Positions 24,886 to 34,968 of a DNA stretch of 42,120 nt are shown here, piece after piece. The notes beneath the pieces are model-generated. The model worked only from the letters and a program-made list of their open reading frames with translations. It made no database searches and was not told the origin of the DNA. Positions within the stretch are counted from its first letter, which is position 1; each line of letters begins with the position of its first letter. The translations under genes were made by a program, and so were the position numbers. The stretch is from Gemmatimonadota bacterium (GTDB lineage: Bacteria; Gemmatimonadota; Gemmatimonadetes; Gemmatimonadales; Gemmatimonadaceae), in the NCBI GenBank assembly GCA_003223425.1, contig QHVA01000053.1:1-42120 (forward strand), written 5' to 3'.

Positions 24886-26234
24886 CGCCGGATTACGGGA
24901 GGCTTTACTGGCGGGAGCGGCTTCGCCTGGGTGGGCGTCGCGGCGGGTTTGCCTACGGTCGATACGGCGGCGGGCTCGATCAACACACCCGTCGCTTTGT
25001 CAATCACGGTGACTGTGGCGACTTTTCGATCCTCGAAAATGATGTCGATGATCCTACCTCTGACGTAGTTGACGGTGGGCTCCGTTGCCGGGCCCTTTGA
25101 ACTCTTCATCTGATAGAAGGAGCTAGCGCGCCCCTCGGCAGTGATTTCTCTGATTCTGGGTTTGCTCGAGGTGTCGCCGACGGCGAGCGAGTCGAAGTGC
25201 GCGACAATCGTGTCGCCCCTCATCCAGTCTCGCTGCTTGGAAACTACTCCCGAATCGGGATTGCTTTCGGCGTAGGCCTTACGCAATGCCCGGACCTCTC
25301 GGATGCGCTGGCCGGGCATTATCGCGTCAATGGAGTCGGCGATGATCTCGCGGTCCGGTGATACGGCGTGCGCCCGAGTCTTTCCCCACGCCATCGCTCG
25401 TTGGAGCTGGTTGTTCTGAACCCTGAGATCGATGGAATCGGCCACGAGCTCGAGGTCCTGACTGAGTGCGTGCCCGGTGGGCGTTGCCACGACGCGCTCG
25501 ACCTGACGGTTACGGGAGTAAACGTCGATCACTCCTCCCGTCAGCGTGAAGCTGCGGCTGCCAGTCCCCTTTACCGATGGTTCACGCATCAGGCGCGCGA
25601 AGTCATGCGCGCTGTCAAGAAAAGCTGAATCGCCAGTAGCGATCATATCGGGACGTGTTATCTCGACGCTTCGCGAGGCGTAGACAAGGCTGTCGCCTTC
25701 CATCGTGATCGTGTTGGCGACGACATGTGCTGTATCGGGTGGTCGGCCGCGACCAGTCGTGTCCTTCTGGAGAAGCGTGACATGAGGGCGGCCGGGCGCG
25801 AACATTCTAGCGAGCGGACGCTGTGCAGTGCTCCGATAGTAATCGGCGCTGGGTCCCCGGAGCGTGCTGCCGTTCGACATAACCGCGACGACGTTGCCTT
25901 CGGCGTGAAGGTGGTCGTCGTTTTGGTAATAGGTCATCGTGCGAGACGTGACAGTTGCGCGTGGCTCTGTGTAGTGAACGTTCCCTACCAGATACAGCCT
26001 GGCCTCTGCTTCGTAATACTCAGCACTGTCCGCCGTGAGAGTGTTGCCCTGCCCAATGCAGTGAGCGACGACTCCGCCGCTTAGGAAAGTCGTCCTTTTG
26101 CCGCTCGCATCTTCCACAATGTTCACCGGTCCGCGCTTGTTGGTGAAATCCAGATCGCAACTCTTCGGGATGTTCTGTGCGCCCGCAACGGATGCGAGGC
26201 AAAGCGAAGCCACGACGGAGTAAAAGAGCTTCAC
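24882..26234 (-). CDS. lptA: LptA/OstA-like periplasmic LPS-transport protein, long form
   Basis: A 450-residue exported protein with signal peptide MKLFYSVVASLCLASVAGA. The body has repeated OstA/LptA-type beta-strand patterns such as GNTLTADSAEYYEAEARLYLVGNVHYTE and LHAEGNVVAV, and again in the DLELVADSIDLRV and REIIADSIDAI region. LptA forms the beta-jellyroll bridge carrying LPS across the periplasm. It is more than twice the E. coli length, so it may hold several stacked jellyrolls in one chain. A proline-rich tail ends the protein. Position between lptC and lptB supports the assignment. An LptD N-terminal fragment is the alternative, but no barrel follows. Confidence 0.83.
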   Translation of the reverse strand: MKLFYSVVASLCLASVAGAQNIPKSCDLDFTNKRGPVNIVEDASGKRTTFLSGGVVAHCIGQGNTLTADSAEYYEAEARLYLVGNVHYTEPRATVTSRTMTYYQNDDHLHAEGNVVAVMSNGSTLRGPSADYYRSTAQRPLARMFAPGRPHVTLLQKDTTGRGRPPDTAHVVANTITMEGDSLVYASRSVEITRPDMIATGDSAFLDSAHDFARLMREPSVKGTGSRSFTLTGGVIDVYSRNRQVERVVATPTGHALSQDLELVADSIDLRVQNNQLQRAMAWGKTRAHAVSPDREIIADSIDAIMPGQRIREVRALRKAYAESNPDSGVVSKQRDWMRGDTIVAHFDSLAVGDTSSKPRIREITAEGRASSFYQMKSSKGPATEPTVNYVRGRIIDIIFEDRKVATVTVIDKATGVLIEPAAVSTVGKPAATPTQAKPLPPVKPPVIRR

Positions 26235-26239
26235 TATTC

Positions 26240-26824
26240 CTAACGCCTGGGCGCCGCGGGCGGAGTACTGCTGGCGGCAGCTGGTTGAGTTGATACTCCT
26301 CTCGCGAAACCGCTCGCGCCTTTCAGAATCTGGATGTTCTTCATGTTCGGATCGGAACGGAAGCCAATGCCCTCGAGCCGCCGGTTCGGCTCCGTCAGTA
26401 CGAACGCACTGTCGCTGGAAATCTGGTTCTTTTGTTGATTGTAAAGGAGCTCCTCAGTAGTCAACCTCCGTCCATCTTCCGAAACCACGACCACGTTCTT
26501 CCGCGCCACCATGTTGTTCGTACGGGTATTGGATGTTCCATGACGCGCTGTCAGCACTGCATCCTTCGCACCGGTCACGGTAAAGAAAGTGATGTGAGTA
26601 TTTTCCGCCTCGATACGCGTGTTGTCCTCGAAAAAATAAAGCGTATCCGCCTGCATTTGTGCGCGCGCCAAGCCTTTGTCGGTGAGATTAAATCGCGCGC
26701 CGTACATCACCTGGTCGGCCGAATCTGCGAGCGGCGAATGGGTTGCGACCGGCGGCTGTTTTTTGGAGGTGCAGGCAGCTGCGCTCACGACAGCGAGAAC
26801 GCCTGTCAAGAATACCACACGCAC
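26240..26824 (-). CDS. lptC: LptC-like protein, predicted lipoprotein
   Basis: A 194-residue protein with an OstA/LptC-type body: QVMYGARFNLTDKGLARAQMQADTLYFFEDNTRIEAENTHITFF is a run of beta strands like LptC. The N-terminus (VVFLTGVLAVVSAAAC) looks like a lipoprotein signal with Cys18 in a weak lipobox, whereas E. coli LptC is held by an uncleaved helix. LptC hands LPS from the inner-membrane complex to LptA. The start is GTG 26824, overlapping the kdsD stop TAG by one base. The alanine/proline-rich tail is probably unstructured. Confidence 0.8.
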   Translation of the reverse strand: MRVVFLTGVLAVVSAAACTSKKQPPVATHSPLADSADQVMYGARFNLTDKGLARAQMQADTLYFFEDNTRIEAENTHITFFTVTGAKDAVLTARHGTSNTRTNNMVARKNVVVVSEDGRRLTTEELLYNQQKNQISSDSAFVLTEPNRRLEGIGFRSDPNMKNIQILKGASGFARGVSTQPAAASSTPPAAPRR

Positions 26825-27789
26825 TAGACGACTCCGGCTCGCATGAGATCGTGCAGGTGGATGACACCCACGATCTGATCGTCTCCATCCAGGACCGGCA
26901 TCGCGATTATCCCGTGGGTTTCCATGCGATAAACGACGGCGCTTCCCAGCTCGTCGGCGCGCGCCAGTTTTGGCGCGCGATTCATGACTTTCGTCACCGG
27001 GACGGGAAAGACGTTCTCTTCGTGCTCCATCAGTCGCGAGAGGTCTCCGGTGGTGATAACGCCAGCCACCGCTCCGTTCTTGTTCGTGACGATTGCGATA
27101 CCACGACGTTCCGCGAGCTGCACCACCGCCTCGCGCATCGTGGCCGACTCGCCGAGGATGGGAAGGTTATCGGTTACCATCACGTCGGATATTCTGGTGA
27201 GAAGCCGTTTTCCAATAGTTCCACCCGGATGCAGCCGAGCAAAATCGTCTGCGTCGAACCCCTTCTCCTCGAGCAGCGCTATTGCGAGCGCGTCACCCAG
27301 CGCCAGCGCTACCGTCGTGCTGGTGGTGGGCGCAAGGTCATGCGGGCAAGCCTCTTCTCTCACCCAGGCATCGAGCGTCACATCGCTGTGGCGGGCGAGG
27401 TTCGATTTCGCGTTGCTCGTGAGCGCAATCGTACATACACCGAGCCGCTTCAAATGGTCGAGGAGACTAAGCACCTCTGCGGATTCACCACTCTTCGAGA
27501 TCAGAATCGCCACGTCAGATTTACCTACGATTCCTAGGTCGCCGTGGATGCTGTCGGCGGGGTGCAGGAAAGTCGCGGGCGTCCCTGTGGAGGTGAACGT
27601 CGCAGCGATTTTCCGCCCTATCAGTCCGGACTTTCCTACACCCGATACGATTACACGTCCGTCTGAACGGGCGATCATCTCGACGGCGCGCGCGAAATCA
27701 TCTCCGATACGGCGCTCCGCCTCGCCGAGCGCCTCGGTCTCCATCCGGAGAACACGCCGTCCGCGCTCGACGATGTCCTTGTGCGTCAT
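26824..27789 (-). CDS. kdsD: KdsD/KpsF, arabinose-5-phosphate isomerase
   Basis: A 321-residue protein. The SIS sugar-isomerase domain comes first, with VSGVGKSGLIGRKIAATF, FLHPADSIHGDLG and LISKSGESAEV, followed by HPGGTIGKRLL. Two CBS domains fill the C-terminal third (MVTDNLPILGESATMREAVV, GVITTGDLSRLM, VIHLHDLMRAGVV). It interconverts ribulose-5-phosphate and arabinose-5-phosphate, the first committed step to Kdo. Start ATG overlaps the kdsA stop (ATGA). In E. coli kdsC lies between kdsD and lptC; here nothing does. Confidence 0.95.
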   Translation of the reverse strand: MTHKDIVERGRRVLRMETEALGEAERRIGDDFARAVEMIARSDGRVIVSGVGKSGLIGRKIAATFTSTGTPATFLHPADSIHGDLGIVGKSDVAILISKSGESAEVLSLLDHLKRLGVCTIALTSNAKSNLARHSDVTLDAWVREEACPHDLAPTTSTTVALALGDALAIALLEEKGFDADDFARLHPGGTIGKRLLTRISDVMVTDNLPILGESATMREAVVQLAERRGIAIVTNKNGAVAGVITTGDLSRLMEHEENVFPVPVTKVMNRAPKLARADELGSAVVYRMETHGIIAMPVLDGDDQIVGVIHLHDLMRAGVV

Positions 27790-28610
27790 CGGTGGATGCG
27801 CGCCCAGATGTCGACGGCGCGACCCATCAGCGATTCCATCTCCGACAATGGAAGCATGTTCGGACCGTCGCTCGGGGCACGATCGGGGTCCGGATGTGTC
27901 TCGAGAAAAAGGCCTTGCGCTCCGGCGGCGATTGCGGATAGGGCGAGAACGGGAACGAACTCACGCGCTCCGCCGCTCGCACCTTCCGGTCCCTGTCCCG
28001 GTCGTTGCACGCTGTGTGTAGCGTCGAAGATGACTGGAGCTCCGCACGCATCGCGCAGTCGCGTGAATGATCGCATGTCGACTACGAGGTCACCGTATCC
28101 GAAAAACGTGCCGCGCTCCGTCACAGCGATATCGCGCGAGCGCCCCCCACCGTTCGATTTGGAGTCGCCGCGAATCTTCTGCACGGCCCCGCGCATCCCT
28201 TCAGGTTGAAGCCATTGACCCTTCTTGACGTTGACCGGCTTTCCGGTCGCGCCGGCCGCTTCCAGCAAGTCGGTCTGTCTGCAGAGAAATGCTGGGATAT
28301 GCAACACGTCGACGACACTCGCCGCCGGGGCACATTGATCGGGCGTATGAACGTCAGTGAGTACGGGAAGCCCCGTTGCTCTCCGCACTCGATCGAGCGC
28401 TTCGAGGCCGGCGTCGAGTCCCGGGCCGCGGGCAGCGCCGCGATTCGATCGGTTGGCCTTATCGAAGCTGGCCTTATAGATGATTCCGCCTGGAATCTTC
28501 TCAGCCAGCCTGGCGAGAGTTTCGCCCACGCGCAGGTTGAGATCGTCGCTCTCCAATACACATGGACCGGCGATGAGAAAAAGCCTGTCTGCCGGAAAGT
28601 ATTCCGCCAC
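27786..28610 (-). CDS. kdsA: KdsA, Kdo-8-phosphate synthase
   Basis: A 274-residue TIM-barrel enzyme condensing phosphoenolpyruvate with arabinose-5-phosphate. FLIAGPCVLES opens the barrel; Cys17 here is the metal ligand of the metal-dependent class, where the E. coli metal-independent type has Asn. YKASFDKANRSN, TDVHTPDQC, IPAFLCRQTDLL, NVKKGQW and FDATHSVQ are all canonical. The start is GTG 28610, one base after the pyrG stop. The cysteine assignment is read from the sequence; metal dependence follows from family knowledge. Confidence 0.95.
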   Translation of the reverse strand: MAEYFPADRLFLIAGPCVLESDDLNLRVGETLARLAEKIPGGIIYKASFDKANRSNRGAARGPGLDAGLEALDRVRRATGLPVLTDVHTPDQCAPAASVVDVLHIPAFLCRQTDLLEAAGATGKPVNVKKGQWLQPEGMRGAVQKIRGDSKSNGGGRSRDIAVTERGTFFGYGDLVVDMRSFTRLRDACGAPVIFDATHSVQRPGQGPEGASGGAREFVPVLALSAIAAGAQGLFLETHPDPDRAPSDGPNMLPLSEMESLMGRAVDIWARIHR

Positions 28611-28611
28611 G

Positions 28612-31042
<2,431 letters not shown>

Positions 31043-31088
31043 TTACCCACCTGTTTTCGCGCGACACGATGCAAAAGTCACGCTCAGT

Positions 31089-31117
31089 AATATACCAAGC
31101 GGTCAGAACCGGAGCAA
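31089..31117 (-). promoter_or_regulatory. Promoter of the kdsB-dapF operon
   Basis: Read on the minus strand, TTGCTC (31112-31117) is followed after 17 bases by TATATT (31089-31094). The bases TGG directly before the -10 make an extended element (TGGTATATT). The predicted start would be near 31082, leaving a leader of about 40 bases with a good ribosome-binding site. An imperfect inverted repeat, GAGCAAAC with GTTTTCGCTC on the plus strand (31112-31132), overlaps the -35 and could be an operator or part of a terminator for the upstream run. Confidence 0.6.
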
Positions 31118-31136
31118 ACTACGTTTTCGCTCGAGT

Positions 31137-32345
31137 TTAGAGAGACGCGCCGAAAGAAAAGGCCGATCTGCGAGAGAATGGAGAGCGATTTCGTGCCGGA
31201 TCAATGCTGTAATCGATCCGAATCAAGCTGACCCCTACGCCGATACCCACATTCTGGATCAGTGAAGGTAGCCGGTCGATGCCGGCGTTTCCGGCCGCGT
31301 ACCTAAGGGCAACGTACGGATTCCCAACATACGGGAGCTGAATGCGCTCGAACGGAACTATGTAATCGCCCTGTACATAAAGAAGGTGGTCACCGCCCAG
31401 CGCGAGAAGATTTACCGTCGCGAGCGTGCCGGATCCGCCGAGATATGCGAAGCGCTGGGCTGGCGCGACGCCGGCGCCGCCAGTGATCACCGCGTGAGTC
31501 TTGAATGTGAATGTCTGAGCTCCGAACGTCGGGAAGGAAACGCGACCATCGAAGGTCGCCTGTGTGAATGAGTCTCCCGGCTGATAACAAACGGGAACCG
31601 GAACTCCAAAACAAACGGGGTTGAGTGCTGTGCGAAGGGATTGTTCGAGCAAGCCGTCGAGCTTTGCTTCGAAATCTCCTCGCACAAACTCAAACGCTGC
31701 TCCACCAAACACTGAGGTGATGGTTCCTTTCGCCACGCGTGGATTCGGCCTGCGCATCTTCAGATTGCCTTTGCGTCCGAAAAAACTCCATGGTGACTTG
31801 GTCGGTGCGAGGGATCCCGTCGACCAATCGCGCTCCAGGTTTCCGCCGATGAATGGCGTCACGATGATCGACGTGCCCGTGAGCGCGCGCGAAAACCGCG
31901 CGTTCGCACGATCGCCTCGATACCAGTTGCGCGCATCGCTGCCGACGAGGAAGGCTGCCGCCGTGTTCGTGAGATCCTGACGGATCCACGCATCGTTGGT
32001 GAATGTGCCTCGTCCAACGAAGAACTTGATCTCGTTGTCGTCGCCAGGCCGAATGATTCCTTCGAGTGCTGGATCCCATTTGCCAAGATTGGACCGATAG
32101 CTGACGAGGCCATCGACGTCCAGCTTTCCCTCCCCTGCTTCGAGCTTGGGACCCCAGGGCAGAGTAAGACCGTTGACACGGTCGTACGCAGGCATACGCA
32201 GACCAAGGCCGAGCGGGAGCGATATCGGCGAATCATGGTAGTAGGCGGTATCAGCACGCGCGGCAGTAGTGTCCTGGGCCCGCAGCGGAGAGATAACCGC
32301 TGTGAGTGCGCCGATAAGCGCGAGCGACCCGCGTGGCTTCATCAT
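31137..32345 (-). CDS. Predicted outer-membrane beta-barrel protein, family unknown
   Basis: A 402-residue exported protein with signal peptide MKPRGSLALIGALTAVISPLRAQ. The mature part alternates short hydrophobic/polar strands with glycine-rich turns (LDVDGLVSYRSN, FKTHAVITGGAGVAPAQRFAY, LLYVQGDYIVPF). The chain ends SAFSFGASL, resembling a barrel's terminal strand. Two close cysteines (NPVCFGVPVPVC) may form a disulfide in a loop. I do not recognise the family; a bacterial surface-antigen-like or channel barrel is possible. The start ATG 32345 (or the second ATG 32342) overlaps the trpG stop. It is the last gene of the fabH-led run. Confidence 0.7.
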   Translation of the reverse strand: MMKPRGSLALIGALTAVISPLRAQDTTAARADTAYYHDSPISLPLGLGLRMPAYDRVNGLTLPWGPKLEAGEGKLDVDGLVSYRSNLGKWDPALEGIIRPGDDNEIKFFVGRGTFTNDAWIRQDLTNTAAAFLVGSDARNWYRGDRANARFSRALTGTSIIVTPFIGGNLERDWSTGSLAPTKSPWSFFGRKGNLKMRRPNPRVAKGTITSVFGGAAFEFVRGDFEAKLDGLLEQSLRTALNPVCFGVPVPVCYQPGDSFTQATFDGRVSFPTFGAQTFTFKTHAVITGGAGVAPAQRFAYLGGSGTLATVNLLALGGDHLLYVQGDYIVPFERIQLPYVGNPYVALRYAAGNAGIDRLPSLIQNVGIGVGVSLIRIDYSIDPARNRSPFSRRSAFSFGASL

Positions 32346-32914
32346 CCGATGGTCAAAAAGTTCCGAAGAATTTCCTTACCGTTTTCGGTAAGAATCGATT
32401 CCGGGTGGAATTGCACACCCCATACCGGATGCTCGCGGTGGCGAATAGAGTGGATCTCGCTTGGGTCGTCCTTTGCTCTCGCCACGATCTCCAGCTCGGC
32501 AGGCAGTGAGTCGGTCTCGACCACGAGGGAGTGGTATCGCATGACCTCGAGCGGGTTGGGAATATTCCTGAATATTCCAGTTCCATTGTGACTGATGCGG
32601 GACGTCTTCCCGTGCATCAGTTTTCGGGCGCGTACGACTTTACCGCCGTAGGCTTCGCCAATAGCCTGGTGGCCGAGGCACACACCAAGGATCGGGATGC
32701 TTTTCCCCCAGCGCCTGATTGCAGCTACGCTGATTCCCGCGTCTGACGGGGTGCACGGCCCTGGGGAGATTACGATGCGAGTGACTCCCATCGCTCCGAT
32801 ATCGTCGACGCTGATCTCGTCGTTGCGCTTTACGACGGGAGTTTCGCCCAGCTCACCCAGATACTGAACCAGGTTGTAGGTGAACGAATCGTAATTATCC
32901 AGGACGAGGAGCAT
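32342..32914 (-). CDS. TrpG/PabA, glutamine amidotransferase of anthranilate or aminodeoxychorismate synthase
   Basis: A 190-residue class I glutaminase. It begins MLLVLDNYDSFTYNLVQYL, the standard start. GVCLGHQAIGEAYGG contains the nucleophilic cysteine, and RYHSLVVE and VQFHPESILTENG carry the rest of the active site. The track ORF runs upstream to 33085 inside xerD; ATG 32914 is clearly right. It supplies ammonia to TrpE (tryptophan) or PabB (folate). No synthase partner is in the window, so the two roles cannot be separated, and many bacteria use one protein for both. Confidence 0.92.
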   Translation of the reverse strand: MLLVLDNYDSFTYNLVQYLGELGETPVVKRNDEISVDDIGAMGVTRIVISPGPCTPSDAGISVAAIRRWGKSIPILGVCLGHQAIGEAYGGKVVRARKLMHGKTSRISHNGTGIFRNIPNPLEVMRYHSLVVETDSLPAELEIVARAKDDPSEIHSIRHREHPVWGVQFHPESILTENGKEILRNFLTIG

Positions 32915-32936
32915 CGATAATTCTAGTTGGTCGGCC

Positions 32937-33857
32937 TCAAGAGCGCGGATGGAACTGCTTGTGAACGGTCCTGAGGTACTCACGATCGACGTGGGTGTAA
33001 ATCTGCGTAGTCGAGATGTCGACGTGACCGAGCATCTCCTGCACTGCTCTGAGATCTGCGCCGCCTTCCAGCAAGTGTGTTGCAAATGAATGACGCAGGG
33101 TATGCGGCGACACCGGCTTGGTGATTCCAGCCTGCTTCACGTACTTGCGGAGGATTTTCCAGGCGCCCATGCGCGAAAGTGGCTGCCCGCGCGCATTGAG
33201 GAAGAGGATGCCTTTGCCCTCGCCCTTCTCGAGCGAAGGCCGAAGCTCACGCAGGTAAACGGCAATCGCTGCGATCGCGCGACGACCAATCGGGACCAGG
33301 CGCTCCTTGGCGCCTTTGCCGAAGACGCGCACAAGGTGATCCTGCAGCATCACGTCGCGTACGCTGAGCGAGATCCACTCCGAGACTCGCAATCCTGCGC
33401 CGTACGCCAGCTCGAGCATCGCCCTGTCACGGAACGCGAGCGGCTCGTCAAGCGATGGGGCGGCGAGAAGCTTTTCGACCTCTTCTACACCGAGCACTTC
33501 GGGAAGTGTGCGCCACCGCTTCGGGGTCTCGAGCCGCTCACTTGGGTCACGCACCACGTGTCCTTCTCCGACGAGAAACTTGAAGTACGTTCGCACAGCC
33601 GACACGTTGCGCCTGATCGATGCTGCGGAAAGTCCGAGGTCTTTCAGGTGGTACACGTATTCGCGAAGCATTCGCACACCAACGTTCGTCGGGGATGACG
33701 CTCCCTTTACGCTGACGTAGGTGACGAACCGGGCGATATCCAGCTTGTATGCGTGGCTGGTCTGCACGGACGCGCCCTGTTCCAGTGCGAGAAAGTCGTC
33801 GAACCGCTCGACGTAAAATGCGCGCGCGGCGGCGTCGTCCAGCTTTTTATTATTCAC
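32937..33857 (-). CDS. xerD: XerD-like tyrosine recombinase
   Basis: About 306 residues, the normal Xer length. The N-terminal core-binding domain (SAM-like) includes TYVSVKGASSPTNVGVRMLREYV. The catalytic domain has GAGLRVSE (Arg), GKGAKERLVP (Lys), HTLRHSFATHL (His and Arg) and LGHVDISTTQIYTHV (His and the nucleophilic Tyr). XerC/XerD resolve chromosome dimers at dif. The ORF track starts at 33908; GTG 33857 overlaps the dedA stop by eight bases and gives a family-typical N-terminus. XerC and XerD cannot be separated by eye, and no dif-like site is seen in the intergenic DNA. Confidence 0.88.
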   Translation of the reverse strand: MNNKKLDDAAARAFYVERFDDFLALEQGASVQTSHAYKLDIARFVTYVSVKGASSPTNVGVRMLREYVYHLKDLGLSAASIRRNVSAVRTYFKFLVGEGHVVRDPSERLETPKRWRTLPEVLGVEEVEKLLAAPSLDEPLAFRDRAMLELAYGAGLRVSEWISLSVRDVMLQDHLVRVFGKGAKERLVPIGRRAIAAIAVYLRELRPSLEKGEGKGILFLNARGQPLSRMGAWKILRKYVKQAGITKPVSPHTLRHSFATHLLEGGADLRAVQEMLGHVDISTTQIYTHVDREYLRTVHKQFHPRS

Positions 33858-34464
33858 GGTCTCTAGTGCGTCGCTTGCCAAGCCAAATCCCGACTGCGAG
33901 GACGACAATTGCTATCGCGATTGCGCCAGCAACCTTGCCCGACCGGACCAGATACCGTTGAACGAGATCCCAGTTGTCGCCGGCACGGAATGCCAGAAAC
34001 GTAATGAGAGCGAACCAGACTGCGGACGCGCTTGCGACGGAGAGCATCACTCTGAAGGCGGGGAGCCTCATTGCTCCGGCGAACGGCGGGACGATTGCCC
34101 GCACGCCGGGGAGAAAGCGGCTCACGAAAAGTCCCGCAAATCCATATTTCTTGTGCAGTTTCTTGATTCTGTCCTCGGCGTCTGGACCCGCGTATCTCTC
34201 TATTCTCCGTAGAAACACCTTCGCGCCGAACCGGCGCCCAAGCGTATAGGTAACTCCCGCACCCGCGACGTTTCCGAACCATGCGAGCAGGAAAACAGTG
34301 AACGGAGATCCGTGGGCCCTATCAGCCAGAAAGCTTCCAAACGCGATCACCGCATCCGAGGGAAACGGCGGAAAGAAGTTTTCGAACGCGGAGAGCGCGG
34401 CGATCGCCGCGTAGAGTGATCCGAGCGGCAAGTCACCGAGCCAGCCGGACAGTGTCTGGAGCAT
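33850..34464 (-). CDS. DedA-family membrane protein
   Basis: A 204-residue inner-membrane protein. FENFFPPFPSDAVIAFGSFLAD near the N-terminus and GNVAGAGVTYTLGRRFG are DedA signatures. FVSRFLPGVRAIVPPFAGAMRLP contains the conserved arginine motif, and a long hydrophobic helix near the C-terminus precedes a basic tail. DedA proteins are implicated in membrane lipid translocation, including undecaprenyl phosphate recycling for some members. Subfamily cannot be set here. It starts three bases after the ispF stop. Confidence 0.9.
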   Translation of the reverse strand: MLQTLSGWLGDLPLGSLYAAIAALSAFENFFPPFPSDAVIAFGSFLADRAHGSPFTVFLLAWFGNVAGAGVTYTLGRRFGAKVFLRRIERYAGPDAEDRIKKLHKKYGFAGLFVSRFLPGVRAIVPPFAGAMRLPAFRVMLSVASASAVWFALITFLAFRAGDNWDLVQRYLVRSGKVAGAIAIAIVVLAVGIWLGKRRTRDRE

Positions 34465-34467
34465 TCG

Positions 34468-34968
34468 CTAGCGATTTCGTTTCAGGGTGGCGACTGCAAT
34501 GCAGGCAAGTCCTTCGCTTCGCCCGATCCAGCCCATGCCTTCATTCGACTTTCCTTTGACGCTCACGCTCGACGAATCGATACCGAGCGCTGACGCCAAA
34601 CGCGCCCTGATTTTTTCGCGGTGAGGCGATAGCTGCGGCGATTCCGCAACGACACTGACATCAACCTGATTCACGCTGTAGCCGGCGGCTGATATTTTCC
34701 TCACCGCCGCCTCGAGCATTCCAATGGAGTCGCGCCCCTTGTTGGCCGGATCGGTATCCGGAAACATCTCACCGATGTCGCCCTGCCCTGCGGCGCCGAG
34801 GATTGCGTCAATTATCGCGTGGCAGACTGCGTCGGCATCAGAATGACCCAATAGGCCGGTTTCCGATGGTATTAAAACGCCGCCAAGGATTAGAGGGCGA
34901 CCGGGGACGAACCGATGAGAATCGTAGCCGACGCCGACGCGAATTGTCGCGTCGGGTTCACGCTGCAT
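34468..34968 (-). CDS. ispF: IspF, 2-C-methyl-D-erythritol 2,4-cyclodiphosphate synthase
   Basis: About 166 residues, normal for IspF. VGVGYDSHRFVPG and LLGHSDADAVCHAI give the zinc-binding Asp and His residues, IGEMFPDTDP follows, and KGKSNEGMGWIG is the C-terminal signature. The enzyme forms the cyclic diphosphate in the MEP route to isoprenoids in the cytosol. TTG 34983 is the track start; I prefer ATG 34968, which overlaps mqnC by 11 bases. Isoprenoid supply fits the nearby menaquinone genes, whose product carries an isoprenoid tail. Confidence 0.95.
   Translation of the reverse strand: MQREPDATIRVGVGYDSHRFVPGRPLILGGVLIPSETGLLGHSDADAVCHAIIDAILGAAGQGDIGEMFPDTDPANKGRDSIGMLEAAVRKISAAGYSVNQVDVSVVAESPQLSPHREKIRARLASALGIDSSSVSVKGKSNEGMGWIGRSEGLACIAVATLKRNR

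Noticed and set aside
26984-28021. 345-codon plus-strand ORF antisense to kdsD and kdsA
   Set aside because: Serine/arginine-rich shadow with no motifs; both opposite genes are certain.
32937-33857. Tyrosine recombinase as sign of an integrated mobile element
   Set aside because: It is a normal-length Xer protein embedded between dedA and trpG/pabA, with no attachment repeats, transposase or cargo genes nearby.
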